Positions 26,377-39,014 of a stretch of 64,000 bases of DNA are shown piece by piece. This DNA comes from Aptenodytes patagonicus. Lineage: Eukaryota > Chordata > Aves > Sphenisciformes > Spheniscidae. The stretch covers positions 14,247,417 to 14,311,416 of the forward strand of contig NC_134959.1 of the NCBI RefSeq assembly GCF_965638725.1. The letters are read 5' to 3'. Numbering within the stretch: position 1 is the stretch's first letter; each line of letters begins with the position of its first letter. The translations under genes were made by a program, and so were the position numbers. The notes beneath the pieces were generated by a model. That model was not told the DNA's origin, ran no database searches, and saw only the letters and a list, made by a program, of their open reading frames with translations.

Positions 26377-28439
26377 ATGATGACTCCAGCAGATGCTGCT
26401 GTTTTTGAGGGGCATTTCAGGTTTGGCACTAGCACATCCCATCTGTCCTGGCAGCACACCTCTTCCGTGACTGCCTCCGTGCAGAGAAGCCCACAGCCTC
26501 TCACCCCACACAGCTTCTCGGGTCAGAGATCAGCACGGGCAGCTACAGGCCTAGTAGTACTCTATGGGATCTACCACACTGTTCTTGATTTGAAGTGGAT
26601 TATACTTTTGGTTGAAAATAGGGAGAAAGGGGAAGGGGAAAAGAAGAATAGCAAAGGCTAATACAATAGCTGGTCTTCTAGTGAGCAGTGCTACGGTCAC
26701 GGGCACTGAAACTCTCTGTTCTTGACATTTTTATGTTCCACTCAAAGCTACTTTGTTTTGTTCTGTATGTTTGGAGCAAAATCTATAAAAACTGCCTTAA
26801 AATTTGAAAATTTTCTTCTTCAGTTTGCCCATTCCATTTGGCTCTGGGCAGAAACAAAGGCAGGCTCAGCACTGCTGAGGGAACGCAATGGCGCAGGCAG
26901 TAAGTGGGGATGCTCTGGACTCCCACTGAACCACTTCTGTCCCCAAGGACCTGCCAGTGGCAGATCCATGACGGGTCTGAAGGAGCGAACTGGGGCAGAG
27001 CCAGCATGCGGGCTCCCACTTCCACTGCTAGCCCAGAGTTGGTGAACACACTTGATAAACACAATCTACTGGGGAAAAGGCAGCCTATATTCTATAAAGG
27101 GAAAATTATGTGTCTTACAATCAGTGTCCTGCGAAGGAAACTTCTGAAGGAAAAGCAGATAAGGGTCATCAGTGACTAGAGGATACCTGCAGCAATGAAA
27201 TGCTTTCAGTGTGATCCCTCAAAAATAAACAAATAAACCAACTCCAAAAAATCTTCTATAGGAATGACCACATGCACCCAAATATAGACCAGCTGTGAAC
27301 ATATAGTATCCTTTTGTTCAGGGACATCCATTGTAAAGGTGGGACAAAGAGTGTAAGGAAACGGTATGCCTCCCCTGCTTTCCTGCCACCTCAGGGCCCA
27401 GCCTCTCTGTCTGCCCCATGCCCATGGTGCCCGGCTTCCTCGCAGCTTTTCAGCCTTGCAGCCCACGTGCCGACTCTGGCTGCGCTTCTCTCCATGCTGC
27501 CTGGCGTCTTGCTGCCAGACCCCCCTGGACGAGAACCTGGGAGATGCTCACCCTGCTTAATTATTAGCCTCAAAAGACAACAATCTTTTGGGGACATTCT
27601 GCGTGTGAAATAAGCTGCTTCTTGCTCTGCTTCAGTTAAGCTGCTGAGCATCAAAATCTTTGGAAAATATCAGAATCTGAGTATTTATTATAGTTCAGTA
27701 CAGACACTAGACTTTATATGCAGCGTTTACTGTCTCACAGCGTCAGCAGATAACATACAAACTGCAAATGGATATAAAAGTCCGCTCTTCCAGAGGGCAG
27801 AAAAATGCATTTTCTTCACTGTAAACTACACGTAAACATAAAATGGCAACTACCCAGGCAGCAAATGGATTTTTCTTTCCTTTTAAACATGCAAAACCTA
27901 CACTGATAGAGTAAGCAATGCATAAGGGTACAAATTGCATATCTGCTACTGCTGTTTCTTATACAAACTTCCTAAGTATGACTGCTAAGTACATACTTGC
28001 ACTAACTTCTAGGCCCTAAACCTGTCAGCTTTCCTTATAATCATCTTAAACATTTAAAAAAAATCAGAAGGTTTTCATAAGGGCTAAATCATTAGTAGTT
28101 ACAACATAAGATGAAGATGGAATTTACTGCTATTGTTCTGCATCTAATGTTTGCACAAGACTAATCGATTAAGACATTCCCAGATGGTTTTAACATTTAA
28201 CAGGATCTATAGAATGACAGTCAGAATTTTTAATACTCACAGAGTCACAGAAGAGTGGCATCAATAAGACAAATTGTATGAGGAATTGGCATTAGAATGC
28301 ATTGGCAATGCACCCAAAGAGTTATTTTTAAGGACTGCGACAAGAAATATTCCAATTAGGCTACGTAAATTACCAGAACGTAACCTTCATTACTGAAAAG
28401 AGAATTTTGCTTGTTACCATAGAAAGAATTCATCGTACA
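26377..28439. other. Non-coding, GC-richer patches, unassigned
   Basis: Two local GC-rich patches (about 26380-27050 and 27310-27615) hold overlapping frames of 80-107 codons on both strands. Open frames on both strands at once come from composition (few stop codons), not from coding. No known domain is seen. The remainder is AT-rich and empty. Confidence 0.6.
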
Positions 28440-28800
28440 GACCGGAGAAATATATACTCATTGCACTTATTATTAAAATAAATGTAACAAGTTATAATTA
28501 AATGGGTCTTAAATTGCAATAATTACCTAGAAACACTGAACAGATGAGCACAGGTGAACAGTACACACATCAAAGCATGCAGCGAAGAAAATGAGAATAA
28601 ATGCTTGCTCTCTCTTTTAAATGCTGCATCTTCAAGTAAGCAACCTGATGTCAGCTCAGCCAACAAACATAGTTGATGTAATTAAACAGTGATACAGGTT
28701 TATTATATAACCAAATGGAAAGCTGTAGACAGGTCTGAACAGCACTAAAAGAAGATTTAATTAAGTTTGCAGAAGATCTAATTATGCAATGCTGGAACCA
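28440..28800. other. Candidate conserved non-coding element, AT-rich
   Basis: The segment has TAATTA-type words (TATAATTAAATGG, GATTTAATTAAG, CTAATTATGCAATG), E-box words (CAGATG, CAGGTG) and no open frame or recognised repeat. The evidence is texture only. Confidence 0.25.
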
Positions 28801-29649
28801 AAGTGTACGAACTGGATCTGTTCTGCTCTGACACTTCTTTCCAGCTTTTTATTCTAGAATTTCAAAGATTATTTAAAAAATTATAAAGGAGGAAAAAAGG
28901 AGCAGTTGGCTGAAATAATGAATTTTTCATATAAAAAATCAGCACAAAAAAAGAAAGATGCTCTGCAACAGAATAAATGGCAGCTGCACCAGAGACAAGC
29001 TTTTATATTTAACCTCTCAACAAGCAGAATATTCATTGCTTTTCATAAAAAGTGTGAAAATCTAAGCAAATCTCAAGTTAAATCCCACTTCCTAATGCAT
29101 TTTAGGTTGACAAACACATCCCTAAAGTCACTGACATCAGTGTAGTTCAGCTGACAGCCTCCTCCAGCCCTCCTGCAGCTCACCCAGTGATTAGCCAATT
29201 CCCTTGTCCCTTTTCCCTGCTCTGCTGTTGAGGGGACTCTGTCATCTCCCCACTGCCAGCAGGCAGGTGGTCTGGTCTCCTTCTGCCTACATACCTCACC
29301 TTTCACTCCATGACATGTTGCCTCTCGGCGACACATCCCCTTGTCTACATCTACCCAAGCAGCTGGGGAGCAGAAGCATCTTGTAGGCAGTTTGCCTATA
29401 TGAGCTCCCTTCTTTGCTTTGCTTCTCACCCCCTTGCAGGACTCCCTTGAGCCTTGCAATAGGCCAGTCCTGAAAAGCTGTATGTGCTTTATTTAGACTT
29501 GAACCATTAGCTCAGCAGGTTGTTTCTTGGAACAAAATCTCCCTTTTCAATAGCAGACGTTAACAATCAAGATATATTACAACGGTGGCCTTTTGCCTCA
29601 GAAAGGTTCACTGTGCTCCGAGCTGTGTACACTGTAAGCATCGCCACTC

Positions 29650-29669
29650 AAAAAAAAAAAAAAAAAAAA
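29650..29669 (+). repeat. Poly(A) tract, A20
   Basis: This is a run of 20 A. I see no recognisable retroposed gene upstream of it, so it is better called a homopolymer than a retrocopy tail. Confidence 0.9.
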
Positions 29670-30915
29670 GCACAGGGAAAGAAGCACACTTTCTGTGTTC
29701 CCTCAGCACACAGAAAAGGAAATGGCAATTTGACTGAGATCAGAATAGACAAAAGGGCCAAATCACTTGTGCAGCCACAGAGACCTGCTGAGCTGCATGG
29801 CTCCAGTGAGACCACACAGAAGAACCAAAGCATGAGCGAGGTGTTGCAGAGGATCCTATGCGCTGCTTACCCTGCTTACCGTGCTGCCTCAAAGGCACAG
29901 GCAGGCTTCCAGCCTCCTCTGCTAGCCATGCTCCTCTTACACCAGCTGCAATATGCCTCAGCTGTATATTTATTAGCTATGATTTAAAAGTATGATGATA
30001 AATGTTTTTAGTAAATACACAAGTGACATTTTAAAGCAGTCAATGAAATAAATTGGTATTAAGGTACATTCCTCATTATCTGGTTTTGTCCAGAATACTT
30101 AAATTAGTTTCTCCACAGTTTTTTCCGGTTACTGTTTGTTTGGTAGTTGCCTCTCTGCTTGATCAGTGATTTCTTTTTGCTCCCTCAGCTGTTGTCTATA
30201 CAATGACATGCTTAGACACAGCTGAGAAATTCAAGTGTCTCATTCTCCTCACTCATGTCTATCTCAATTCAATTCTCTTTCAGTTCTCTTTTCCTCTCAG
30301 ACACTTCCTTGTTAGTATAAATCACCTGTCACTTATCTTGATAGATTTAGTTGGATCCAAACTAAGAAAGCTGAGATAATTCTCAGCTCTCACTATAGAA
30401 TTCTTTATTTTACCATTCTGACATTCCACATAGCAATACTACGGTTTCCAAACTTCATTTTAATATCATAGATTGTGAAATTACAGCTCTGTTAGAAAGA
30501 GTGGTATAAGGGAGATTTATGACTGTTCAATAGGTGTTTTGAAGTACTCTTTTTAGCCATGATTTTCACTGCCTGCCAAAGAAATGTGTTTTCAGGTACC
30601 ACCATTATAGGGGGAGATTCTACATGCTGAAGAAATATGTTTGGAGTGTCATAATACTGTTCACCTTTACTGATTAAAATAAACAGCATGAAACTACAGT
30701 AAAACTTTAAAATTTGGGGTTTATCCTGAGAAATAGGCAGTATTCAGCCTACAGTATTTTCAAGTCAGGGCTTAGAGTGGTCAGCCTGGACCCACTGCAC
30801 AGTGAGGCCAGGGCAAATCCTTCACCCATTTCAGCCCTCAAGCCTGCATGGAGCTGCTTGTTAGTGTAAAATTAAGCACATGAATGTGTGCATACTGAGC
30901 AGCACTTTAAAACCT

Positions 30916-30972
30916 CTTTTTTGGGTGTTGTTTTTTTGTTTGGTTGGTTTTGGGTTGTTTTTTTTTTTTTTT
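30916..30972 (+). repeat. T/G-rich low-complexity tract
   Basis: T-runs alternate with GGT/GGGT words and end in about 15 T. A similar tract occurs near 50086. On the minus strand it is A/C-rich. Confidence 0.85.
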
Positions 30973-33783
30973 CCTTGCCCTGTTTGAAGTCTTTGCAAAG
31001 TAGGTGGGGTTTGGACTCCATGTGCCACCTCCCTCCCACCTGGCAAGGCTGCTGATACCCAGAAGCACAATGCAGAATGCTCTGCAGCCACTCTCACCTT
31101 GATGTGATCTTACTCTGAGCCATCTCGCAGCTGCATTTGGTGTGCAATGCCAGCCTGGCCTCTAGTCTTTTCCTTCTGTCATTCTGATAGAGGGATGACT
31201 TCAGTTCAGCCAACAACTCTATTAAATAGAGTCACTAAATACCACGTAAAGGAGCCAGTGCCCACCAACAGCAGTAGAAACTTCCATGGTGATTTCAAAA
31301 GAGCTTTGGCTCATGCCAAGAGTGCCTGTCTTCACAGGAGAGTAAAAATTTAGGAACAACCTACAGATATTTACTATTCAGAATATGAATAACTCACTAA
31401 TATCAGCAAGTTGACACTACGGAACAAATGAATGAAACAGAAGATAACTATGGCAAACACAGTAACTATTCCATGTAGCAATAAAAAAGAGCACTTTTCT
31501 AAATATTGGTACAAAAAGCTGAAGTTTAAAGAGGTTTCCCTTTCCACAGAAAACATTAGAAATAAATTATGGCTCATTATAACATGATTTAGGTAGACAT
31601 GAATTTATTAGGCCTTCAGGGATTTGGGTAGAATCCTTTGGATGAATACAGTCAGGCCTTTGGTTATCACACATTCCTAAAATCATACCATGGTTGTTGG
31701 TTCAATTATACTTTTTTAAATACTCCTCATATATAAAATGATAAAAACTTCTTTAGCAATATCTTTACAGCCATGGTAATGTGTTATGAATTTAATTCCA
31801 GTGCATTCACACTGAAGGTATCCATTTTTGCCCTCATTTAATATGCTATCCCCAGGAGGATTCATTTTGATAGAGAGAATACGTGCTGTGATAATAGCTT
31901 CAAAAATTACGATACACTGCAAGCAATATTCTTAATTGTGAAAGAGTTCATAATTTTGGAAACAGGGACTTAACTATGTTTGTAATTCCTAAAATTCATT
32001 GGCTACTACTCTGTTGAAAATATCCAAGCTACTAAGGAATAGCAATGCCCTTCTGGGAGGGCTGGCAGCACCTTCACCATATGGAGATTATCTTCAACGC
32101 AATAACATGATGAACTCAAAGCCCATTAAAAGCACTGCTGAAAGAACACAGGAAATCCTGAGCTTAAGAAAAGCTAGAATGGGAAGGATGTCATTTAATT
32201 GTATTGACATCTTAGAGACAATTATTTTTCTCTCAAATATCATGCTATCATTTATTTTAATCAGATACCACTGTATTAATATATGCATTTAGCTGTGCAG
32301 AACAGGAAAAGTAGAGGGGGAAAGAACACCAAGCCGCTGTTTTTACGTGTAGGAGACAAGAATCAATTGACTGCAAAACAGCGTGCACTGACAGTGCAAT
32401 TAAGTTTAAATTATCTAATATTAATTTTGCATGTCTATGGCACCTACAGTGTACCACATACTGACTCAATGAGTACGTGCACACAACTTAATTTCACTGC
32501 ACTGGTTTTGAAGCTGGCTTTCTAGACTAACCAAGAAGCACGGCCATGCTCCTCTGTAGAAGCAGAAATCTCACTAACTGAAGTCAGGCTTGAGAGACTT
32601 AGAGAAACATTAGTAAGAGTTGATCATCCACTTATAACCTTTCATAACCTTTTTATACAGAATTGCTCTAAATGAAAATATTGAATAGGATCGCATCCTT
32701 TCACTTTGTAAAAGTTCCCATTAAATTATTTTAATATTATCTGAGAATAACCAGTAATCTGAGAATGATCAGAGTGAAAAGGAAGTTTATGATCTCTCTT
32801 ACGATCCGTGTTTTTAATTTGCAAGACACAGACTGTTAGCAATAATACACTCATCGACTGGCAGAGAAACTTGATGGACTAGTAAGTGATTTCACACCAG
32901 GAAAGAAGATACCAACATAAAGCAATCTTTTAACTTGAAGAATGTACCTGTCCTGATATTAAGAAGAATGGGGGCAGGAAGAAAAAGAATGGGAGCAGGA
33001 ATGTGATGTTAAAAGAAGATAGCTATATGCAAGAGCATTATTTTAAATAGACAAAGACAAATTTATATAGATTATTGGCTTAATTTCATGCCTACAATTT
33101 ACAAGTGGCTTTGAAAGTTGGCCAAGGCAACACTGGGGTCCCTTTTGATAAATCTAAGACTGTGAAAGCAAAATTAAAGAAAAAGATCATTGAAGTTACA
33201 GAGTGAAAAAGAAACACTACATCGCACAATTAGAGAAAAACTGCTTAATAAAAATGCACTTTAAACAGCTTGCTGATATTTGGGGGAGTTTCTTTCAACC
33301 TTAGGACATAATACTGTGGAACTGAGGGGACTGAAAATCCCCTCTAAAACCTAAGATATTTCTTAGGTCTCAACATGGCGTATGGACACACCTAGCATTA
33401 CTATCATGGTTTGAATTTTGCTTTGCTGGTACTAGTATTCAAAATTTATTAAAAGAACCTCCACATTTTGGGAGGCTTAAAATAATCAGTTATTAGTTTT
33501 TTCTTTTCTCCCTAAGAATATGCTTTTTCATTTTGAACCTTTAAGGTTCAAGTTCTTTAGCATTTCTGAGTTCAGAAAGTAACTGCTCATCAAAGAAAGA
33601 AAAAACAGCTATACAATCACCAGCTTTTGGATTCAGGAAAGAAAAAAGGATGAAATCTTACAAAGAAAATACTATATTATTCAGGTAGTTCAAAGGATTT
33701 ATGTAATTAAGTTATGTTTTGCAATTTGTGTAATTATTTATGAGTTCCCAAGATTTGGCACCATGGTAGGTACCCTATGTACC

Positions 33784-33868
33784 TGTCGTGGTTTAACCTC
33801 GGCTGGCAACTGAGCACCACACAGCTGCTCGCTCACGCTTCCCCTCCCCGCTGCAGGATGGGGGAGAG
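33784..33868 (+). mobile_element. Endogenous retrovirus LTR end, fragment
   Basis: The segment opens with TGTCGTGGTTTAACC and goes on through GCAACTGAGCACCAC, CAGCTGCTCGCTCAC and GGATGGGGGAGAG. I recognise this as the 5' edge of an LTR family that is abundant in bird genomes (ERVL/ERVK-like; the exact family is not certain). The 5' TG is present. The similarity stops near 33868, so only about 85 bases of the LTR are left. No primer-binding site, coding region or second LTR is seen nearby. It sits in a local GC-rich patch that runs to about 33990. Confidence 0.7.
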
Positions 33869-34537
33869 CACGAACGCAGTTCCCCACTACCACAAATTAT
33901 GCAGTTGAGTTTCCCCGCATTTAGGAAAATCGGAGGGGTCAGCACACCCGGAGTGCAGGGGATGAGCCTTGCCCTGGGAAAACAACTTTGTAAAACTTGT
34001 GACCAAAAAGTTTACTCATGAGAAAATACCAGTTTACATCAATAGAAAAACTTTCCTGAGCAAAGATAGATACAAATGTAACAGGTAGAGGTATTTGGTC
34101 TGAATGCTTTGACGGTGAATCACCTCCTCTCCATATCAAAGGAAGCAATATTATGTCCTTTAAGACAGTAATGGGATTGGTCCTTGAAAAAACAAAATTT
34201 TATGCAGAAATAGGGAGTTTTGACTAATTAGAGACTAATTCATACCATCTAGTTTGAGACTACAAGTTTCAGCATCTAAATTAGGATCTTGTAGAGCCAG
34301 CATAGAGGGGCTCCCGCAGAAGACAAATCAGAGCACCTCCTAGTCGTACCTCTCTCCCCTACTGACCACAGGGCGGATGACATTAGCTGGTCAGAAAAGC
34401 ACTCTCCCTTCTTTCTTCAAATAACAGACTAAGAACATCCACTGACTCAAACTAGATTTTCTGCAAGCTCTGCAAGTCCACAAATGGTTGACCATCTAGT
34501 TTGTGGTTTTGCAAAGTTTGCTTTCACTCTCCTTCCT

Positions 34538-34546
<9 letters not shown>

Positions 34547-34569
<23 letters not shown>
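34547..34569 (+). repeat. Poly(A) tract, A23
   Basis: This is the longest homopolymer in the window. No gene-like or SINE-like body stands upstream of it. Confidence 0.95.
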
Positions 34570-35170
34570 TCAATAACCTATATGTAAAGAATCATACTAA
34601 CTGATGTCCAGCATAGTGTCTATTTTAAATGCCAATAAAAATCTTGCAAATGGATTACAAAGTAAAATACATTTTATACATTACAAAAATGGCACTTTTG
34701 GCTCTACCTGTTTGTACATGGTAGCAATTATATAAACTACAAATGCATTTCTACCATTTATTTTATTAAATGTTCTTCAAACAAGTCACTTTCTATTCAG
34801 AATACCTGCAGTTTCTAATGGAATTTTATTGCTAGGAGACTGAGAAAATAGAAAGCTTCAGGACATCTTGTTGAAAACCTACCAATAACTTTTGTAAAAT
34901 GCAGATACGTCACAACCTGTGTTAGATAAAAAATGGCCCTTCTGAATACAGTCTCTAGTTAATGAAGGATAGCGCACAAGAATTATTCTAATGATGGTTT
35001 TTAATTCTCTCAGAGTTACACTCTTACTTTTACATAAGTCTGCTATTTATAGTATCTGAATTTAGAAGTTAGTTCTGCTATGGCTGAATTGGCAAGATGA
35101 TGAACATTTTGGCCTTGACCCCAGGAAAGAATAGAAACATTTTAGAAGATAAGACCCACCGGCATCTCTG

Positions 35171-35230
35171 AGAAGTTACTTACATGTAATAGTAAGAAGT
35201 TACTTACATATGCTTACTATTAAGCATATG
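35171..35230 (+). repeat. Direct repeat plus perfect 10-bp inverted repeat
   Basis: AGAAGTTACTTACAT occurs at 35171-35185 and again at 35195-35209. The second copy runs into a perfect inverted repeat, CATATGCTTA at 35207-35216 and TAAGCATATG at 35221-35230, with a 4-base loop. Confidence 0.9.
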
Positions 35231-35272
35231 AATCTAATTGATTTGCTAGGTTAAGATACTATAGCACTTCAG

Positions 35273-35345
35273 AGGATAGGTATTCATTCTACGCCATTTT
35301 ACAGATGGGAAAACCATGCAGCAGGTCAATGAAAAATTCCGGACC
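35273..35345 (-). repeat. MIR-type SINE fragment
   Basis: The plus strand carries GATAGGTATTCATTCTACG, then CCATTTTACAGATGGGAAAA. This is the reverse complement of the 3' part of the MIR family (in sense, CTGTAAAATGG after the CTCAGTTTC block). After a short degraded stretch, CAGCAGGTCAATG may correspond to the MIR core. MIRs are very old amniote SINEs, so heavy decay is expected. Confidence 0.6.
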
Positions 35346-37706
35346 AGGAAAGTGAAGTCTCATATTCCAGCCAAGTTTCCATCCTACTTGACACAGACTG
35401 TATTTTTCTCTTACTCTTTATGCAGCAGAAATCTCACAAGCTTTTTTTCAATTAGAACAGTATTAACCGCTTTTTACAGTGATTGCTTCCTTTTCATCTT
35501 CTGCTTACAACTAACAGTAATTCTCCTCTCTACTTTCAGACCATGTGACTTGTGAACATATTCTTGACCCTAGTATCCCAATCACATAATTTCTCTTTGT
35601 TGTAAAAGCCTTACAAAACTCTTCTTGCCCACATCCAGACATGTTTTCTGTTGCCTCTACTAATACCTGTGCTGTAAGTTATCTTCTCCCTGTGCCACTT
35701 TCTCAGTTATTTAAGGCACCAAATAGGCAACCACTTTCCATATTGCTATATGGCATCTTCTAGGTATGGTTTCCTCTGTAATATACCTAATTTGACACAT
35801 TCTAACTTTAAACACCTTACAAACCATTTCATTATAGCAGAAGAATAAGATCTGAACAACTAGATTACCTGGTCACCTGTGGAGCTCCTTCTCAACTGAA
35901 ACCTTCTCAACATCAGAATACCATCCACTTGTTTCCTACTCTGTGCAGAAATACTTTTGTTGCTGGGTAATACGTGGCTTACAGGAAGTCACGTGTTTAA
36001 TGAAATGTTAGACTGACTGGAAATGAATAAACTGCTCTGCAACAAGCCTCAGATCTCCATTGTGCTCTCTATATTACATGTTATTTGCTCTTTGAATGGA
36101 ACTACAGTTGACTTACAGAAGTATGGGTATTTTCATTTAAGATTCTTAACTTCTCCTCGGAAATCTGGCTTATATTTAGCTGCAGTGGTGAAAAACAGAA
36201 AGCAAATGAAACACTGGCAGAAGCTCGTCTTCACAGGAGCAACCAAGTCACATCCATGCAGATCCCATGGACTTTTAACAGCTGAATGACCTCTTCATCC
36301 AGCCAGAGACAGGTGAGCACAGAAAATTAATCCATCCTCTGTGCAGACTGCACAAGCTCTGCAGGGAGCTCTCTGCCTATGGTCCTACCATGGGACCGTG
36401 GGATATGGACCTCAAAACCACAGGCACAGACCACCTGTAACAGATAAAAGTTAAACCCAGAGTCATTCTTGTATTTTCACAACTCTCTGAACACAACAGG
36501 AAAATTTATATGCCCAAAAGCTTCCCTAACACTTTGGAAGCATACAGAAAGCCTGTGGTACATGCTGAGAAATGCCGCTAGAAAGAACAGCAACATCTCA
36601 AAGATTCAGCAAAGAGATCACGATTATTACTCCCTCAGGGTACCACAGAATAATAGGAGCTCATTTGAAAACAGATAAAACCATGTGGGTGAATGAAGCT
36701 GAGCCTCTACTATGGACTTAGACCTGTAAAAGACATGGCTGGTCCTTTTAGCAATATCTGCAGTATGGTTTTATGGTGTACATTCAGTAAAAAGAGATGT
36801 TACAGACGAAGTTGAAAAAGACTCATTCAAAATAATATTGGTCAAATGGCAAGATCAGTGAACAGTGAAACAAGTATGTCTTCCTGTAGGTCTTTGTCAC
36901 TGATTGACTGTAGAACCATTAGTGTGAATGTGCTTTCCTAATGGGTTAGCAGAATTGACTTCTGAATGACAATTGTTTCTCCTCCAGGCTTTTATACAGC
37001 TGCAAAAGTGCAATGAATGAAGTTTTGCTGGACTTTAAAGGACAAAGGTCATTTAGAGGCATCAGATATATACTCTCACTGCCCCACAGAGAACTCAATT
37101 TCTTTTTGCAAAGAAAATATATTTGACAGTAACTTATATTTTAATTCTGACAGTCAATTAGAAGGAAACTATAAACCTCTGGCAAAAAGCAAACCAACAT
37201 ATATTCCCAAGTGGGATTCTGTACTTTGCTTCTGTTTTCTTATGTATCAATTACGTGCACATCTCGCTTTGTATCCCATCAACAATAGCTTAATAGTGCT
37301 CTAGCAAGCAAGCAGGCATGGTAGTTCTCCAAGAGGTTTACCAAAGGATCTCTAAATGTGGGGAAGCAGATTAAAAGTTCGGTAAACAATGTGAAGAACT
37401 GAAAAGGACTCAAAATGCTTCAGCAAAATGACAATGGCGTAACACTGATATGACTTAGAAGGACCCTTTTCAAACGGGATTCCCCAGCGTGCACACCCCA
37501 CCAGCTGCCAGCCTGCAAAATCTTCCCATTCAGCATCCACACCTGCACACCACATGGGAACAAAAGTGAGACAGGATCTATAACTGGGACCAGAGGAATC
37601 TGTGAATGCTTGGGGGCCACTGTGGGGATCGACCCAGTGTGAGCGATGTCAGACTGGCAGCAGGTACCGCGGAAGCCACTCGGCTCATTGCTCCCGAGAA
37701 CACTCA

Positions 37707-37730
37707 CACATGCATGGTTTTATGCATGTG
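37707..37730 (+). repeat. Perfect 9-bp inverted repeat
   Basis: CACATGCAT at 37707-37715 pairs with ATGCATGTG at 37722-37730 across a 6-base loop. Each arm contains ATGCAT, a POU/octamer-like word. Confidence 0.9.
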
Positions 37731-38958
37731 AGCAATCCAGCAAACTGAATTTTTCAGCCCACCTTCTCCACAACCATACAGAGTCAAGCTATTAACGGAG
37801 AAAGAAAGCTCAGCCTAATGTCCGACTGGCACAGCTGCCGGAGGTCCCACAGAATACTTAACAATTAGGTTTTACAGAGCATTTTAGGAAGAAACCCTGA
37901 AGCCTGATGAGGTTTAAAGTCAGTATTTCACTGTCAGAGACAAGAAACTGCTCTGGTTATTGGCTCATACTGACTTTATGTCCAGTTAACAACCATATCC
38001 AATAAATTATGTGTCACTTCTGCTATTGTCATTTGCAGGGATACTGCAAATTTTCATGCATTTATATAGTGAGTAATTTATCAGATATGCTTATAAAGTA
38101 TTCAGATAATCTAGAGAATAGTAAATGCTTAGTCATTGCTGAGAAGCACTACCGAAAATCTGAAAGATTGGAGGGTAACAGTGTTGTCCAAACAGTTTCC
38201 ATTCTGCAGCTCTGCCCTGCTGTAGAGTGCTGCGTTTGCATGGTGAAGCTTCTGGAATTTTATAGATTATTCTTTAAAATTTCATCTAGTAAGTGCAGTT
38301 CAGTTTAATAAACCGATAAATATTCCTGAATCAACATAACAGATTGTTATAATATCTGGCACTAAAATTTAGGAGTAGATAGGTGCAAAGAAAATAAAAG
38401 ATGAAGTTCTGCCCCACTAATCAGAGAAAGAAAAAAAAAAAATCCTCTTGGCTTTTATCAGAATTTCCCCACTTACTGCCTCAGCCAATGAAACATGATG
38501 TAGTGGAAGTGGTATTACTGTTGCCTACAAACCCCACCATAAAGCAGATGCATCTTGAGATTAATTCAGCAGTTACCACCAGAATCTTATCCATAATCTG
38601 TCTCCTGAAGCTGTTTTGTTTATTTTTAATACAGCATATTTGACAGATCACACACAATTAAAACATAAGACAGATATAAAATCACTTTGCCATTTTTTAG
38701 CCTGCAATTAAAAAAAATAGTGAGCTTTCTTGTCAGAGACTACTGAAAGACACAAATACATAATTTTTAAAAATCAACCTAAATAAATTGATTTTATGAT
38801 AAAATAAATTATCAACACTGATAGTGACCAAGGGGAACCCAACACAAATAGGAAATATTTAAACATAGATTGCAAATATACAGGTACTTTAATTAAAAAA
38901 TTAGAGACAAGTGCGTGCTTTGTCTGTCATTTAAAAAAATATATTTCATAGTGAGAAC

Positions 38959-39014
38959 AGATATAAGATAGATATATATATCAGATATAAGATATATATA
39001 TACACACACACACA
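38959..39014 (+). repeat. Compound TA / CA microsatellite
   Basis: A 12-base word CAGATATAAGAT occurs twice (38959-38970 and 38982-38993), each followed by TA repeats. The tract ends in (CA)n. The alternating purine-pyrimidine part is a likely site of slippage. Confidence 0.85.

Larger units (their letters stand above)
28801..33783. other. Non-coding, with homopolymers and a GC-richer patch
   Basis: A GC-rich patch at about 29150-29460 is open on both strands (128 codons on minus) without a known motif. The 155-codon plus frame at 29520-29987 spans the A20 run, which supplies a lysine stretch, so I do not accept it as a gene. A near-duplicate AGAATGGGGGCAGG / AGAATGGGAGCAGG lies at about 32965-33000. 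A 97-codon frame at 31999-32292 is mentioned in the findings. Confidence 0.6.
33869..38958. other. Non-coding, mostly unique
   Basis: After the LTR scrap and the A23 run, I see only the MIR fragment, two hairpins and anonymous DNA. The longest frame is 99 codons (38009-38308), unrecognised. Confidence 0.65.

Noticed and set aside
29520..29987. 155-codon plus-strand frame
   Set aside because: It runs through the A20 tract (lysine stretch), has no known domain, and is out of keeping with the AT-rich surroundings.
34547..34569. A23 run as the tail of a processed pseudogene
   Set aside because: No gene-like body or target-site duplication is seen upstream.
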